A stretch of 40,500 nucleotides of DNA. Source: an uncultured Verrucomicrobiota bacterium. Its GTDB lineage: Bacteria; Verrucomicrobiota; Verrucomicrobiia; Limisphaerales; JADLHS01. The notes under the pieces were generated by a model. That model was not told the origin of the DNA and ran no database searches. It saw only the letters and a list, made by a program, of their open reading frames with translations. Where the stretch lies: contig CAIKLQ010000983.1 in assembly GCA_903828255.1 (NCBI GenBank), positions 1-40,500 on the forward strand. Reading direction: 5' to 3'. The translations under genes were made by a program, and so were the position numbers. Every line of letters starts with the position of its first letter. Within the stretch, counting starts at the first letter, position 1. This document shows, piece after piece, positions 1 to 8,538 of this stretch.

Positions 1-286
1 AGGCGATGACCGCGACCACACACGCCGTCCACGACGGCAGCATGTCCGCGACGGGAATAAACTCCACCACGAACGTCGGCAACAGCAGCAGGTGGAAACC
101 CAACACCAACGAGGTCAAAACCATTGCCACCACGTCAATGATCTCATCCGCGACAACCCAGCCCATTGGGCCCAGAAGCAGTTGGAGGCCGTCGGCGACC
201 ACGGCGACCGACAGGGCGAGCGCCATGCGTCCGCGGGTCAGTTTCGGCGCGGCAAACCGGCGGGCCAGGGGTTCGAGCAGGCGCAT
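1..286 (-). CDS. Integral membrane protein of unknown function (C-terminus cut by window edge)
   Basis: The reading frame opens with ATG at 286 on the minus strand and runs off the left edge without a stop, giving 95 visible residues. After a short basic amphipathic N-terminus (MRLLEPLARR...) come two or three strongly hydrophobic stretches separated by short loops with acidic residues (ADEIIDVV, EFIPVADM). This is the pattern of a small multi-pass inner-membrane protein. No catalytic motif is visible and I do not recognise the family. It is transcribed in the same direction as the prepilin-like gene to its right, 74 bases away, so it could be the last gene of that minus-strand group. The role is unknown. 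Confidence 0.7.
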   Translation of the reverse strand, partial: MRLLEPLARRFAAPKLTRGRMALALSVAVVADGLQLLLGPMGWVVADEIIDVVAMVLTSLVLGFHLLLLPTFVVEFIPVADMLPSWTACVVAVIA

Positions 287-360
287 GTTTCGTCAGGAGC
301 GAAGTTTTAGGAAGTCCGCCGCCGGGAGAAAAAATTCGCCCGCGGAGAACCATCGGGTTT

Positions 361-1131
361 TCAGTGGCCGTTGCCGCTCCACGGATTCCACCAGAGCAAA
401 CCCTTGGCGGGATTGTTCTGTTCCGTGGTGAACTGCTTGAAGGTGATATACAAGACGTGCCCACCCACGGCCTGAATGATCGCGCCCGAGCCGTGCAACC
501 GGCCGACGCCTTCGTTGTGGTCCGGAAAACTGCTGGCGTCGTTGTAGGCAAACGCGCCGATGCCGCCCAGGTTTTCGTCTGGCTCCCACTGGATATAACA
601 CATGGTGTTCCAGACCTGCGTGATTCGGGCGCTGCGAAAAGGATCGCTGTTGAAGCCGCAGACGGCGCCGTTCATGATGTAGGAGGACATCTGGTTCGCC
701 CGTTGGGAGAAATACTTGCTCTTGGTATCGCGCGGGCACATGAACGACTTCGGGTTGGACATATACTGGAAATACAAGCCGGTCTTGTAGGCCGCGATCG
801 GCGAGTTGGTGTAAGTCGCCGAAGCCAGGTTAGGCGGGCCACCGCCCTCCGGCGTGTAGAGCCAGCCTGGGCCGGGAGACCCGTTCGGTTGATTCGGCCC
901 GCCCCAATTCGGGTAGGGGAGAAATTCCCGGTTGTCGGTGGCGTACATGTTCATGGCGAGTCCGAGTTGCTTGTTGTTGTTCACGCAGGTGGTGCGCATC
1001 GCTTTGTCTTTCGCCTTGGACAATGCGGGCAGCAGCATCGCGGCGAGAATGGCGATGATCGCGATGACGACCAGGAGTTCGATCAAGGTGAACCCCCGGC
1101 GCAAGGCCGCGGGAGAATGGGGCGTTTTCAT
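361..1131 (-). CDS. Prepilin-type N-terminal cleavage/methylation domain protein (type II pseudopilin-like)
   Basis: 256 residues from ATG 1131. Upstream in-frame codons exist, but the chosen start puts the prepilin signal at its usual place: a short basic leader ending in RRG followed by [20 protein letters not shown], the class III signal cut by a PilD-type peptidase before Phe. The hydrophobic helix would anchor the protein in the membrane or in a pseudopilus. The large C-terminal domain is the DUF1559-like type amplified in Verrucomicrobiota and Planctomycetota. Its H-X9-DG signature appears as H-X9-GG ([14 protein letters not shown]), so the usual Asp is Gly. The ATG is only 4 bases after the stop of the beta-propeller gene, so the two are probably co-transcribed. 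Individual functions of these proteins are mostly unknown. Confidence 0.9.
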   Translation of the reverse strand: MKTPHSPAALRRGFTLIELLVVIAIIAILAAMLLPALSKAKDKAMRTTCVNNNKQLGLAMNMYATDNREFLPYPNWGGPNQPNGSPGPGWLYTPEGGGPPNLASATYTNSPIAAYKTGLYFQYMSNPKSFMCPRDTKSKYFSQRANQMSSYIMNGAVCGFNSDPFRSARITQVWNTMCYIQWEPDENLGGIGAFAYNDASSFPDHNEGVGRLHGSGAIIQAVGGHVLYITFKQFTTEQNNPAKGLLWWNPWSGNGH

Positions 1132-1135
1132 AGGT

Positions 1136-2998
1136 TTAGTTCTTTCCGAAGCCACCGGGCAACCGGTATCGCCACAGTTCAGCTTTCGAGCCAAAATACA
1201 CAACGCCATCCACGAGCGCAAAGCCGCAACTCACGGGCACAGGGGCCGCGGCGGTGTGAACCAACTCACTCTTCTCCGGATCGAGAACATAAACGCCCTT
1301 GTTCGTAAGCCCGACCAGCTTGCCGCTCCGGTCCTGGCCCAAAGAGATTTCCGCCTGCGCGCCGGGCAGCGGAATCGTTTTCACCACTTTCATCGTTTGC
1401 GGGTCGAACTCGATTAACTTGTCGCCGACTGACGTGAACACTTTTCCTGCTGTCGCAAACGTGGCTGGATATTTGATTGCGCCCGGCACCAGCGCCGCCT
1501 CAAATACTTTCTTCTTCTGTTTCGGGTCGAACGCGAAAAACTTTGCCTCCGTCTCGCTGGGCCGCGTGCCGCCGCCGCCCACGGTGGCGCTGCCGCCGAA
1601 GATCAATCCGCTCTTCGGCTCCCAGGCGAGCGAGACGATGCTCTGGTTCGTCACGATGTGCCGGTAGTTTTCGACGGTCTTGTTTTGCCGCGGATCCCAA
1701 ACGCCCATCGCGCCGCCGAGTTGTCCGTAGGGCGGCTCGCTGCCGATGTAGATCAAATCGGCCGGCCCGCGAATCATCGCGCGCGGACGCAGGTGGCCCT
1801 CGCCCACGCCACCGAAGGACACCGGGTTGCAATCCGCTTCGCTGCCGAATTTCCAGAACGGTTTGGCGGGATCGTAGAGATTCATCACCGAGCCGCCGTA
1901 GTAACAGAGATAGAGCTTCTGCCGGTCCTCGATCATCGAATAAACCTCGCCGCCTGGCATCGCGCCCAGGTCTTCGCTGCCGCCGTTGCGCGGGTCGTAG
2001 CGGAAAACCTCCAACGGCATGACCGTGCTGCCATACACGCAGTTCGAAGGCCCAACCCCGACGACAAAAATGTGATCGCCATTGCCAGCATACTTGAAGG
2101 TGCGCTCGACACTCTTGCCGCTGGCTGGATCGAGCACCGTGAACTTTCCGCGCTCGAACGTCGTGATGACCCGGCCATCGCGCAGTTTCATTTTGGGGCG
2201 TTCGGGCGCGCTGGCCACGCGGGTCAGGGATTCCTCGTCGCAACGCATGAGATTCGTGCCGAACTCCGCATAGACATTTCCATCGCTGCGGCGCGAAACG
2301 CCCACGAAGCCCCCCGCGTTGCTCCAACCGCTGGTGGCTCGCAACTCCGGCGTCAGCAGACTGTGGGATTTCTTTGTCGCCGGATCGAACACGACGAGAT
2401 CGCCTTTCTCCGGACCAATACCGACAAACACTTTGCCGCTCGGCCCGACGGCGAGGGTGCGCGAATACATTTCCGTCGGGTGCAATCGGCCCAAGTCTTC
2501 CATCGCGCCGGTCTTGGGATCGAAGCTCACGAGTTTCGCCTGGGGATACGTGCAGGCGTAGAGTTTGCCGTCCTTGCCGGTGTCGTATTGCCAGAGATAT
2601 TCCTCGGTGGGCGAAGGCTTGCCGACGACTTCAATTCCCTTGTCCGGCTGCTTCGGATCAAAGCGCAGAATCAGCGCGCCGTCCCACGTGCCGAGATAGA
2701 TTCTTTCATCCGGCCCGGCGATCAGCGCCCACGCGCCCGGACCTTGCGGCGCGTTGAACTGCCGCGCCTCGCCGGTGTCCGGGTCCACCTGCACGAGAAA
2801 GAGTTTGCCGCTGATCTGGTTGAAGTTGAAATAGAGCGCCTCGCCGCCGCGCCCGTTCGGCCCGACGATGCAGCCCATCAATCCACCCTTCCGCACCGGA
2901 ATGCCGAGCGACTCGAATTTCCCAGGCTCCGACTGTTCCGCGGCGAAGACGGAGGTGAAACAAAGAAGGATCAGCGCCCAAGAGTTGATGGCTTTCAT
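1136..2998 (-). CDS. Secreted beta-propeller protein
   Basis: 620 residues with an N-terminal signal peptide (MKAINSW, hydrophobic core, cleavage near VFAAEQ), so it is exported. The mature part is built of repeating units of about 45-60 residues of the form 'V/I-FDP-TG-x-DLG ... A-GP-G-VY/F-G', as in [12 protein letters not shown] and VFDPATKKS. This is typical of PQQ-like, YVTN or SMP-30-like beta-propellers. No catalytic residues stand out, so it may bind a ligand, a sugar polymer or a partner protein. Its ATG overlaps, as ATGA, the stop codon of a remnant ankyrin reading frame upstream. It precedes the prepilin-like gene by 4 bases. The fold is a confident call; the function is not known. 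Confidence 0.85.
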   Translation of the reverse strand: MKAINSWALILLCFTSVFAAEQSEPGKFESLGIPVRKGGLMGCIVGPNGRGGEALYFNFNQISGKLFLVQVDPDTGEARQFNAPQGPGAWALIAGPDERIYLGTWDGALILRFDPKQPDKGIEVVGKPSPTEEYLWQYDTGKDGKLYACTYPQAKLVSFDPKTGAMEDLGRLHPTEMYSRTLAVGPSGKVFVGIGPEKGDLVVFDPATKKSHSLLTPELRATSGWSNAGGFVGVSRRSDGNVYAEFGTNLMRCDEESLTRVASAPERPKMKLRDGRVITTFERGKFTVLDPASGKSVERTFKYAGNGDHIFVVGVGPSNCVYGSTVMPLEVFRYDPRNGGSEDLGAMPGGEVYSMIEDRQKLYLCYYGGSVMNLYDPAKPFWKFGSEADCNPVSFGGVGEGHLRPRAMIRGPADLIYIGSEPPYGQLGGAMGVWDPRQNKTVENYRHIVTNQSIVSLAWEPKSGLIFGGSATVGGGGTRPSETEAKFFAFDPKQKKKVFEAALVPGAIKYPATFATAGKVFTSVGDKLIEFDPQTMKVVKTIPLPGAQAEISLGQDRSGKLVGLTNKGVYVLDPEKSELVHTAAAPVPVSCGFALVDGVVYFGSKAELWRYRLPGGFGKN

Positions 2999-3216
2999 CG
3001 GTGCGCCAGCATGGCCAGCCAGTGGCGTGGGGGCAAGCGCCTTTGAATCTCCGCGCCGAGCTGCTTCAGTTCCCGGGCAGGGCCTTCATTGCCGCGCGCC
3101 AGGTCGAGAGGGGTCTGTGGTGGCGAAAATTGCTTTCAAGAAATGGAACGATTGCGCCAGCCTCCGTGATCGCGTATTCCTCGACGCCGTGCAGCAAACT
3201 GTTCCAACCATCGCCG
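2995..3216 (-). pseudogene. Frameshifted 3' end of an ankyrin-repeat gene
   Basis: On the minus strand, the frame running down to the TGA at 2997-2995 encodes a typical ankyrin second half (QTPLDLARGNEGPARELK) followed by a basic tail ending HWLAMLAHR. That stop overlaps the ATG of the beta-propeller gene as ATGA, which is a normal operon junction. About 15 codons upstream this frame has an in-frame TGA. The ankyrin-like first half (DGWNSLLHGVEEYAITEAG, then AIVPFLES) continues in a neighbouring frame between about 3216 and 3130. The gene therefore appears shifted by one frame near 3115-3135, and its 5' part is missing because the epimerase gene occupies the other side. Ankyrin identity rests on the TPLDLA core and spacing. 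Confidence 0.6.
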
Positions 3217-4262
3217 CCGAGCCTGCAGCCGGACTGCCCGAAACCATCCGCACGGAAGCGGAGTTGGACGAGGTCTTGACGCGCCCCAGTCCGCAATTGG
3301 TCGAGTTTATCAAAACCGTTTCCAGTCCGCTGCTGGTCCTGGGCGCGGGCGGCAAGATGGGGCCGACGCTGGCCGGGCTTGCGCGCCGGGCCGCCGATGC
3401 CGCTGGGCAACAGCTCGACGTGATTGCCGCCAGCCGGTTCAGCAATGCCGCTTCCCGCCAATGGCTGGAAGCGCGCGGCGTAGCGACTTTGAGTTGTGAT
3501 CTGCTGGACTCTGACGCGGTTGCCCGGCTGCCGGACGCGGAGAACATTATCTACCTAGTCGGCCTCAAGTTCGGCACCGCGCAAAACCCGGCGGCGACCT
3601 GGGCGATCAATACGCTTGTCCCGGCGCGCGTCTGCGAGCGCTTTCCGCGTAGTCGCATCGTCGCGCTCTCCACCGGCAACGTTTATCCGCAAAACGAGGT
3701 GAGCCGGGGCGGCTCGCTGGAAACCGATCCGCTCACGCCGCTCGGCGAATACGCGAACGCCGCCGTGGGGCGCGAACGCATTTTCGAGTTCTACTCCCAG
3801 CGCCAAGCCACGCCGCTTGCGCTGCTCCGGCTGTTCTACGCGGTCGAGTTGCGCTATGGCGTGATCGCCGACCTGGCGCGGAAAATCTGGGCCGGCGAAT
3901 CGCTCCCGCTGGGCAACGGTGCGTTCAACTGTATCTGGCAGGGCGACGCCAATGAACTGATTCTGCGCAGCCTGCCGCTGGCTGCGTCGCCCGTGAGCGC
4001 GTGGAACTTGTGCCGACCAGAGGTCTTTTCTGTCCGCGAGATCGCCACCCGGCTTGGCGAACTGCTCGACCGCCCGCCCACTTTTTCCGGCAATGAGTCG
4101 GGCACGGCCCTCCTCGGGAATTCTTCAAAGCTCTGCGCCGCGCTGGGTTCGCCGCCGACGCCGATGGAATCGGCTCTCCGCTGGACTGCGCAATGGGTCA
4201 AACAAGGTGGTCGCGACCTGGGCCGGCCAACCCATTTCGAGGTGCGCGATGGCAACTACTGA
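3189..4262 (+). CDS. NAD(P)-dependent epimerase/dehydratase-like protein
   Basis: 357 residues if GTG 3189 is the start. An earlier GTG at 3120, preceded by GAGAGGGG, is possible but would lie across the ankyrin remnant. The family-like segment begins LPETIRTEAELDEVL, soon followed by the Rossmann dinucleotide loop GAGGKMG (about residues 52-58) and a typical SDR core (ALSTGNVYPQ). The catalytic Tyr can be assigned in GEYANAAVGRE, but the Lys of the usual YxxxK motif is replaced by Ala, so classical epimerase chemistry is doubtful. The stop overlaps the start of the DapA-like gene by 14 bases, implying translational coupling and a shared pathway. The substrate is unknown; a sugar-acid or dihydrodipicolinate-like intermediate is a guess. 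Confidence 0.82.
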   Translation: MQQTVPTIAAEPAAGLPETIRTEAELDEVLTRPSPQLVEFIKTVSSPLLVLGAGGKMGPTLAGLARRAADAAGQQLDVIAASRFSNAASRQWLEARGVATLSCDLLDSDAVARLPDAENIIYLVGLKFGTAQNPAATWAINTLVPARVCERFPRSRIVALSTGNVYPQNEVSRGGSLETDPLTPLGEYANAAVGRERIFEFYSQRQATPLALLRLFYAVELRYGVIADLARKIWAGESLPLGNGAFNCIWQGDANELILRSLPLAASPVSAWNLCRPEVFSVREIATRLGELLDRPPTFSGNESGTALLGNSSKLCAALGSPPTPMESALRWTAQWVKQGGRDLGRPTHFEVRDGNY

Positions 4263-5463
4263 ACAAGTGCGGACGCGGTTGGGAAAAGGGCTGGCAATTC
4301 CCGCCTGCCCGCTGGCCTTGAATTCCCAACGACGGTTGGACGAGCGCCGGCAACGCGCCTTGTTGCGCTACTACCTTGCCGCCGGCGCAGGCGGCTTGGC
4401 GGTGGGGGTTCACACCACACAGTTCGCGATCCGTGATGCGAAGGTGGGTTTGTTGCGTCCGGTGCTGGAGCTGGCGGCCGAGGAGATACTGAGGGCTGCG
4501 TGCGGTGGACGACAGGACGACAAAACGTGCGAAGGATTCTCCCTCTCCCCCGCAGAAGGGGAGAGGGTTGGGGTGAGGGGGAAAACTCACGCCGTCGGTG
4601 AGTCCTCGCCCGACCCCTCACCCTGGCCCTCTCCCCTTCCGAAGGGGAGAGGGAATCCGCCTCGTGCGCGGATAGCCATCGCTGGCGTCTGCGGGCAGAC
4701 CAAACAGGCGGTTGCGGAAGCCACGCTCGCGCGGGAACTCGGCTTTCACGCCGGATTACTCTCGCTTGGTGCGTTGCGGGACGCGAGCGAGGATGAGTTG
4801 CTTGCGCATTGTCGAACCGTCGCGGAAATCATCCCGCTGTTCGGGTTCTACCTGCAACCGGCGGTGGGCGGGCGCGGGCTGCCGTTTTCCTTCTGGCGGC
4901 GCTTTGCCGAGATCCCGAACATCGTCGCCATCAAGATCGCGCCGTTCAATCGCTATCAAACCCTCGCCGTGGTGCGCGCGGTGGTCGAGTCTGGGCGCAA
5001 CGACATCGCGCTGTACACCGGCAACGACGACAACCTCGTCCTCGACCTGCTCACGCCCTTCCGCTTCCGCGTCGGCGACAAAACTGTGGAGCGCCGGATC
5101 GTGGGCGGGTTGCTCGGTCATTGGGCGGTGTGGACCAAGCGTGCGGTGGAGTTGCATGCCGAATGTCGCCGCCGAGAGGGCAACGGCGGACCGATTTCGT
5201 CCGAGCTCCTGCGCCGCGCCGGCGAAGTCACAGATTGCAACGCCGCCTTCTTCGATGCGGCGAACAGTTTCAACGGCTGTATTCCCGGCCTTCATGAAAT
5301 TCTACGCCGTCAGGGCTTGCTTGAAGGCATCTGGTGTCTCGACCCGAACGAAACCCTCAGCGCCGGCCAGCGCGAAGAAATTGATCGCGTGTGCCGCGCT
5401 TATCCGCATTTGAGCGATGACCCCTTCGTTGCCGAACACCGGGACAAATGGCTGGCGGGCTGA
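4249..5463 (+). CDS. Dihydrodipicolinate synthase/N-acetylneuraminate lyase family protein with an in-frame repeat insertion
   Basis: 404 residues from ATG 4249, overlapping the epimerase stop. It is a class I aldolase-fold protein. The Schiff-base lysine is probably Lys229 in [11 protein letters not shown], and the conserved Tyr lies in FGFYLQP. Members of this dehydratase/aldolase family cleave or condense 2-keto acids such as pyruvate. Residues about 85-140 (GGRQDDKT... to ...KGRGNPP) do not look like the fold. They are encoded by a 123-base palindromic repeat that entered without breaking the frame and lies just before the beta-strand [10 protein letters not shown]. The protein is longer than usual for the family by about that amount. 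Whether the loop is tolerated is unknown. The coupled epimerase suggests a small catabolic or sugar-acid pathway. Confidence 0.88.
   Translation: MATTEQVRTRLGKGLAIPACPLALNSQRRLDERRQRALLRYYLAAGAGGLAVGVHTTQFAIRDAKVGLLRPVLELAAEEILRAACGGRQDDKTCEGFSLSPAEGERVGVRGKTHAVGESSPDPSPWPSPLPKGRGNPPRARIAIAGVCGQTKQAVAEATLARELGFHAGLLSLGALRDASEDELLAHCRTVAEIIPLFGFYLQPAVGGRGLPFSFWRRFAEIPNIVAIKIAPFNRYQTLAVVRAVVESGRNDIALYTGNDDNLVLDLLTPFRFRVGDKTVERRIVGGLLGHWAVWTKRAVELHAECRRREGNGGPISSELLRRAGEVTDCNAAFFDAANSFNGCIPGLHEILRRQGLLEGIWCLDPNETLSAGQREEIDRVCRAYPHLSDDPFVAEHRDKWLAG
4535..4657. repeat. Palindromic dispersed repeat (MITE/REP-like) inside a coding gene
   Basis: The outer ends GGATTC.CCCTCTCCCC and GGGGAGAGGGAATCC are inverted, and each side holds its own small hairpin of CCCTCTCCCC against GGGGAGAGGG. 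An internal pair GGGGTGAGGGG / CCCCTCACCC adds to the symmetry. Its length, 123 bases, equals 41 codons, so the surrounding reading frame stays open. A shorter relative lies at 39074-39135, and both carry the block GGGGAAAACTC.CG near the hairpin. Confidence 0.85.
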
Positions 5464-5567
5464 CCCGTGAAGGGAACGAATTGAATGAACCGTTCCGCGA
5501 GCTCGGCACCGCTGCGTTTGACCGGGATTCTGTTTTGCACCTGCCTGGATATGGACGAAAGAGCGCT

Positions 5568-6935
5568 ATGAACAAACGGAACACACTTCTTTTTGCAACG
5601 CTGTTGGCCATCGCTGGCAGCAGTTTGACAGGAGCGAACGCTCCGCAACCACGGCCCGATGCTGACGGCTGGCAAGGCGTCGCGCAACGCGAAGAAATCC
5701 GGCCCGGGTTTGTGTTCAAGAAAAATGGCGGACCTAACCACGGCGGCAGCCTTATCATCCGCGCCGATAATCGCGAGGGACTGGATGGTCATTGGACCAA
5801 AACATTTCCGGTCCAGGGGGGCCGGTATTACAGCTTCCGGGCGCGGCGGCGGTTGGAGAATGTGGCGTGGCCCCGGCGCAGTGCGTTGGTGCGAATTCTT
5901 TGGCGCGATGCCCAGGGCCGTCCCGTTTACCACGATGCGCCCGGGGCCAAGAGCTACGCGCCCGGCGTGCCGCCCCTCGCCGAACCGGAATATCCACCGG
6001 ATCGGGCCACCGATTCCCGGGGCTGGACGGAAGTCGCGGATGTTTATCAAGCGCCGGCGAAGGCGGCAGCGGCCATCATCGAGCTCTGTTTCCGGTGGGC
6101 GCCGCACGCGCAGGTGGAATGGAGCGAGATTGCGTTGACTGAAACCTCGCCTCCGTTGCCGCGCAAAGTCCGCCTGGCCACGGTGCATTTCATCCCCAAA
6201 GGTGGGAAGACGGCGATGGATAGTTGCCGTCAGTTCGCGCCGTTCATCGAGGAAGCGGCGCGACAGCAAGCCGATCTGCTCGTATTGCCGGAAACCATCA
6301 CGCAAACCGGAAACGGACTCTCCTACGTCGAAGCCGCCGAGCCGATTCCCGGGCCATCAACCGGATACTTCGGCGAATTGGCGCGCAAACACGGGGTTTA
6401 TCTTGTGGTGGGTTTGGTGGAGCGCGAGAAACATCTGGTCTATAACACCGGCGTCCTCCTCGGGCCGGACGGAAAACTCATCGGCAAGTATCGCAAGGTC
6501 ACCTTGCCGCGCACGGAGATCGAGGCGGGCGTCACGCCAGGCCACGAGTATCCGGTGTTCGATACGCGCTTCGGTAAGGTGGGCATCATGATTTGCTACG
6601 ATGGATTTTTCCCGGAGCCGGCGCGGCAATTGAGCATTCGCGGCGCGGAGGTGATTGCGTTCCCGGTCGCGGGTTGCAATCCGCTGCTTGCCGCGGCACG
6701 GGCGTGTGAGAACCACATCTTTCTCGTCAGCAGCACCTACACTGGCAGCGAGAGCAACTGGATGATCTCTGCGATCTATGACCGTGAGGGACAAGTCCTC
6801 GCCCAGGCAAAGGAATGGGGCACGGTGGCGGTGGCGGAAGTGGACTTGGGGCGGCGGCTTTATTGGTCAAGCTTGGGTGACTTCAAGGGCGAGAATCCTC
6901 GCCATCGGCCCGTCTGGCCGGGCGAAGGGAAATGA
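5568..6935 (+). CDS. Secreted carbon-nitrogen hydrolase (nitrilase superfamily)
   Basis: 455 residues from ATG 5568, chosen because it begins a clear signal peptide (MNKRN, then a hydrophobic run ending near LTGANA). Residues about 25-195 form an N-terminal beta-sandwich-like domain rich in aromatic residues, possibly for substrate or carbohydrate binding. Residues about 200-455 are the nitrilase domain with the complete triad: Glu242 (LLVLPETIT), Lys310 ([10 protein letters not shown]) and Cys343 ([10 protein letters not shown]). The enzyme should hydrolyse an amide or nitrile-type C-N bond in the periplasm; the substrate is unknown. It follows the DapA-like gene by about 100 bases in the same direction and converges with the HAD gene with a gap of 5 bases. 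Confidence 0.9.
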   Translation: MNKRNTLLFATLLAIAGSSLTGANAPQPRPDADGWQGVAQREEIRPGFVFKKNGGPNHGGSLIIRADNREGLDGHWTKTFPVQGGRYYSFRARRRLENVAWPRRSALVRILWRDAQGRPVYHDAPGAKSYAPGVPPLAEPEYPPDRATDSRGWTEVADVYQAPAKAAAAIIELCFRWAPHAQVEWSEIALTETSPPLPRKVRLATVHFIPKGGKTAMDSCRQFAPFIEEAARQQADLLVLPETITQTGNGLSYVEAAEPIPGPSTGYFGELARKHGVYLVVGLVEREKHLVYNTGVLLGPDGKLIGKYRKVTLPRTEIEAGVTPGHEYPVFDTRFGKVGIMICYDGFFPEPARQLSIRGAEVIAFPVAGCNPLLAAARACENHIFLVSSTYTGSESNWMISAIYDREGQVLAQAKEWGTVAVAEVDLGRRLYWSSLGDFKGENPRHRPVWPGEGK

Positions 6936-6940
6936 GGCGG

Positions 6941-7633
6941 TTATATTGCAGGGGTGGAGTTCGCCGTACCGAGCAAAGCCGGTAAGGGGTAATTGACCAA
7001 ATCGCCGATACGCTCGATGGTGAGGTCCGCCGCCGGATAGGTGGCGATGGCTTGGGGATCCTGCGCGTAGCGGCCTTGGCGCGGGAAAACGGTCGTCAAA
7101 CGTCTGCCCCAGATTTTCTTCATCGCCGCCAAGATGCGCAGCTTGTCGTCCACCATCACGTAATGGTCCGCCGGATAACGCTGCGCCACATCGTCGAGTT
7201 CCATTTCCTTGTGGACGTAAATGAGCGCGTGGCTGTCCACGGCCTCGAACAGGCCGGAGCGTTCCACTTTGCGCGGCTGGAAGACGACGTCGCCGTCCGA
7301 GAGGATGACCGCTAGCCCCCACTGTTTGACATGGTCAATCGCGTCGAGTGCATTCGGATAAAGGCGGTTGGCGAAGGGATAATTGATGAGGAATTTGGAG
7401 ACGGTGAGCAGGCGCGGGTCGCGCGGATATTCGCGGCGATAGCGTTGCAACGCGCCGAGGTAGTCGGCGTAACCCAGTTCGGCGCGGAGTTGCTCGAAGA
7501 AGGTCCAATAGTGTTGGGCGCGTTCGGGGCCGACTTCGTGTTGGAGATGACGCCGGAGGTCGGCGGTGATGCGATCGCTGTCGAGCAGCGTGTTGTCCAC
7601 GTCGAAGAGGAAGATAATTGTTTTTGGGGGCAT
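6941..7633 (-). CDS. HAD-family hydrolase
   Basis: 230 residues from ATG 7633, where the protein opens with the HAD motif I sequence IFLFDVDNTLLDSD (nucleophile Asp11 and acid/base Asp13). Motif II is the VILSDGD segment, and motif III/IV corresponds to PADHYVMVDDKLRI. The helical cap between motifs I and II (about residues 20-110) fits subfamily I. It is probably a cytoplasmic phosphatase acting on a small phosphorylated metabolite or sugar phosphate; the substrate cannot be read from the sequence. In-frame codons further upstream do not look coding. It is transcribed toward the nitrilase gene and appears monocistronic. Confidence 0.9.
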   Translation of the reverse strand: MPPKTIIFLFDVDNTLLDSDRITADLRRHLQHEVGPERAQHYWTFFEQLRAELGYADYLGALQRYRREYPRDPRLLTVSKFLINYPFANRLYPNALDAIDHVKQWGLAVILSDGDVVFQPRKVERSGLFEAVDSHALIYVHKEMELDDVAQRYPADHYVMVDDKLRILAAMKKIWGRRLTTVFPRQGRYAQDPQAIATYPAADLTIERIGDLVNYPLPALLGTANSTPAI

Positions 7634-7921
7634 GGAATTGGTGCGGTTCGTCGGTTGCGGATCGCAACGTCGCTGGCGAACCGGGCGGGAGATTTTCAAC
7701 TTCATGACATGGCGGGTAGCAGTTTGCCGAACCCCGGGGCCGTGGTAAACGACTTTGCGCACCGCGACTGAGATTGTCTGGGGGAAGCGTTGGCCCTCGG
7801 ACCCGCAACCCGTCGCTTCGGCTCGAATCCAACCAATCAAACTGGCGCCCGATTATTACAGACGGCAGGCTTCCGACCTGTTAGGCTGCGCCCTTAACTG
7901 ATTTAGAAAGATCAAAATACT

Positions 7922-8314
7922 GTGCATCATCAAAGAACCGGCCCTCGCGCGGAATATCGCATGCAGGAAGAAGTGCGCATCCAAGCCTCCGCCAGTGTCG
8001 CGGACCGCTTCAAGCAGTTGAAAGCGCTGACGGTGGACTTGGCGTTTTACAATCCCGAGGGCGTCACGCGCACCAGCCAGATCAAATACTCGGTCAACAT
8101 CGCCAACGCGAAGTCGGCGTTTTCATTCAGTTGCCCAAACAATGAATGTGTCCGCGGGGATTTCGATCTGAGCGCGCCGCTCGCCAAAGCGGTGGCGACC
8201 AAGAAAAAAAGCGTGGCCGGCGAGATGTGTTGCCAGGGCTGGCGGACCAAGACTTCGATTGATACGGTTCGGTGCGCCAACATACTGCGCTATAAACTCA
8301 CCCTGGGGTATTGA
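7922..8314 (+). CDS. Conserved small cysteine-containing protein of unknown function
   Basis: 130 residues from GTG 7922; an alternative ATG lies at 7961 (MQEEVRIQAS). The protein alternates charged and hydrophobic residues like a compact alpha/beta domain. It carries Cys residues in CPNNEC and in the pair MCCQGW plus VRCANI, which could bind metal or form disulfides. There is no signal peptide or membrane segment. The composition and regular codon use look like a real gene, and I have the impression of similar proteins in Verrucomicrobiota and Acidobacteria, but I cannot name a family. It stands alone between the divergent HAD gene and the convergent protease gene. Confidence 0.6.
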   Translation: MHHQRTGPRAEYRMQEEVRIQASASVADRFKQLKALTVDLAFYNPEGVTRTSQIKYSVNIANAKSAFSFSCPNNECVRGDFDLSAPLAKAVATKKKSVAGEMCCQGWRTKTSIDTVRCANILRYKLTLGY

Positions 8315-8348
8315 AGGTTTCCCTGTTGTTTTCGACGGAATAACCCGG

Positions 8349-8451
8349 TGGAGACAAAGCCTCCGGCTTGTTCGCCTTCCGCTTCTCCGCCAGCGGGCAA
8401 GGGCGTATAGTCGCACTTTTCCGGTGCTCTCGACACCGCGGGTTGTCTCCA
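8349..8451. repeat. Possible degenerate inverted repeat
   Basis: TGGAGACAA at 8349-8357 is matched by TTGTCTCCA at 8443-8451. The interior holds weaker complementary G/C blocks. It lies in the 225-base gap between two convergent genes and may be an old palindromic element. Confidence 0.3.
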
Positions 8452-8538
8452 AACAATGTTGAGCAGCCGCCGACGTGCGGCAGTGGATTTCCTTGGTTGC
8501 TGACCCGTCCGCCTCCTCGCCTCGGCGGTTGCCAGGCG

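Noticed and set aside
1658-3046. Plus-strand open frame of 462 codons
   Set aside because: It is antisense to the secreted propeller protein, which has a signal peptide and clear repeats. The plus-strand reading has no recognisable domain.
4540-4660. Rho-independent terminators inside the DapA-like gene
   Set aside because: The hairpins lack T-runs, belong to a palindromic repeat, and the coding frame continues with strong family similarity on both sides.
7335-7832. 165-codon minus-strand frame overlapping the HAD gene
   Set aside because: It is a shifted frame of the HAD hydrolase gene, rich in Pro and Arg, while the HAD frame carries the conserved motifs.
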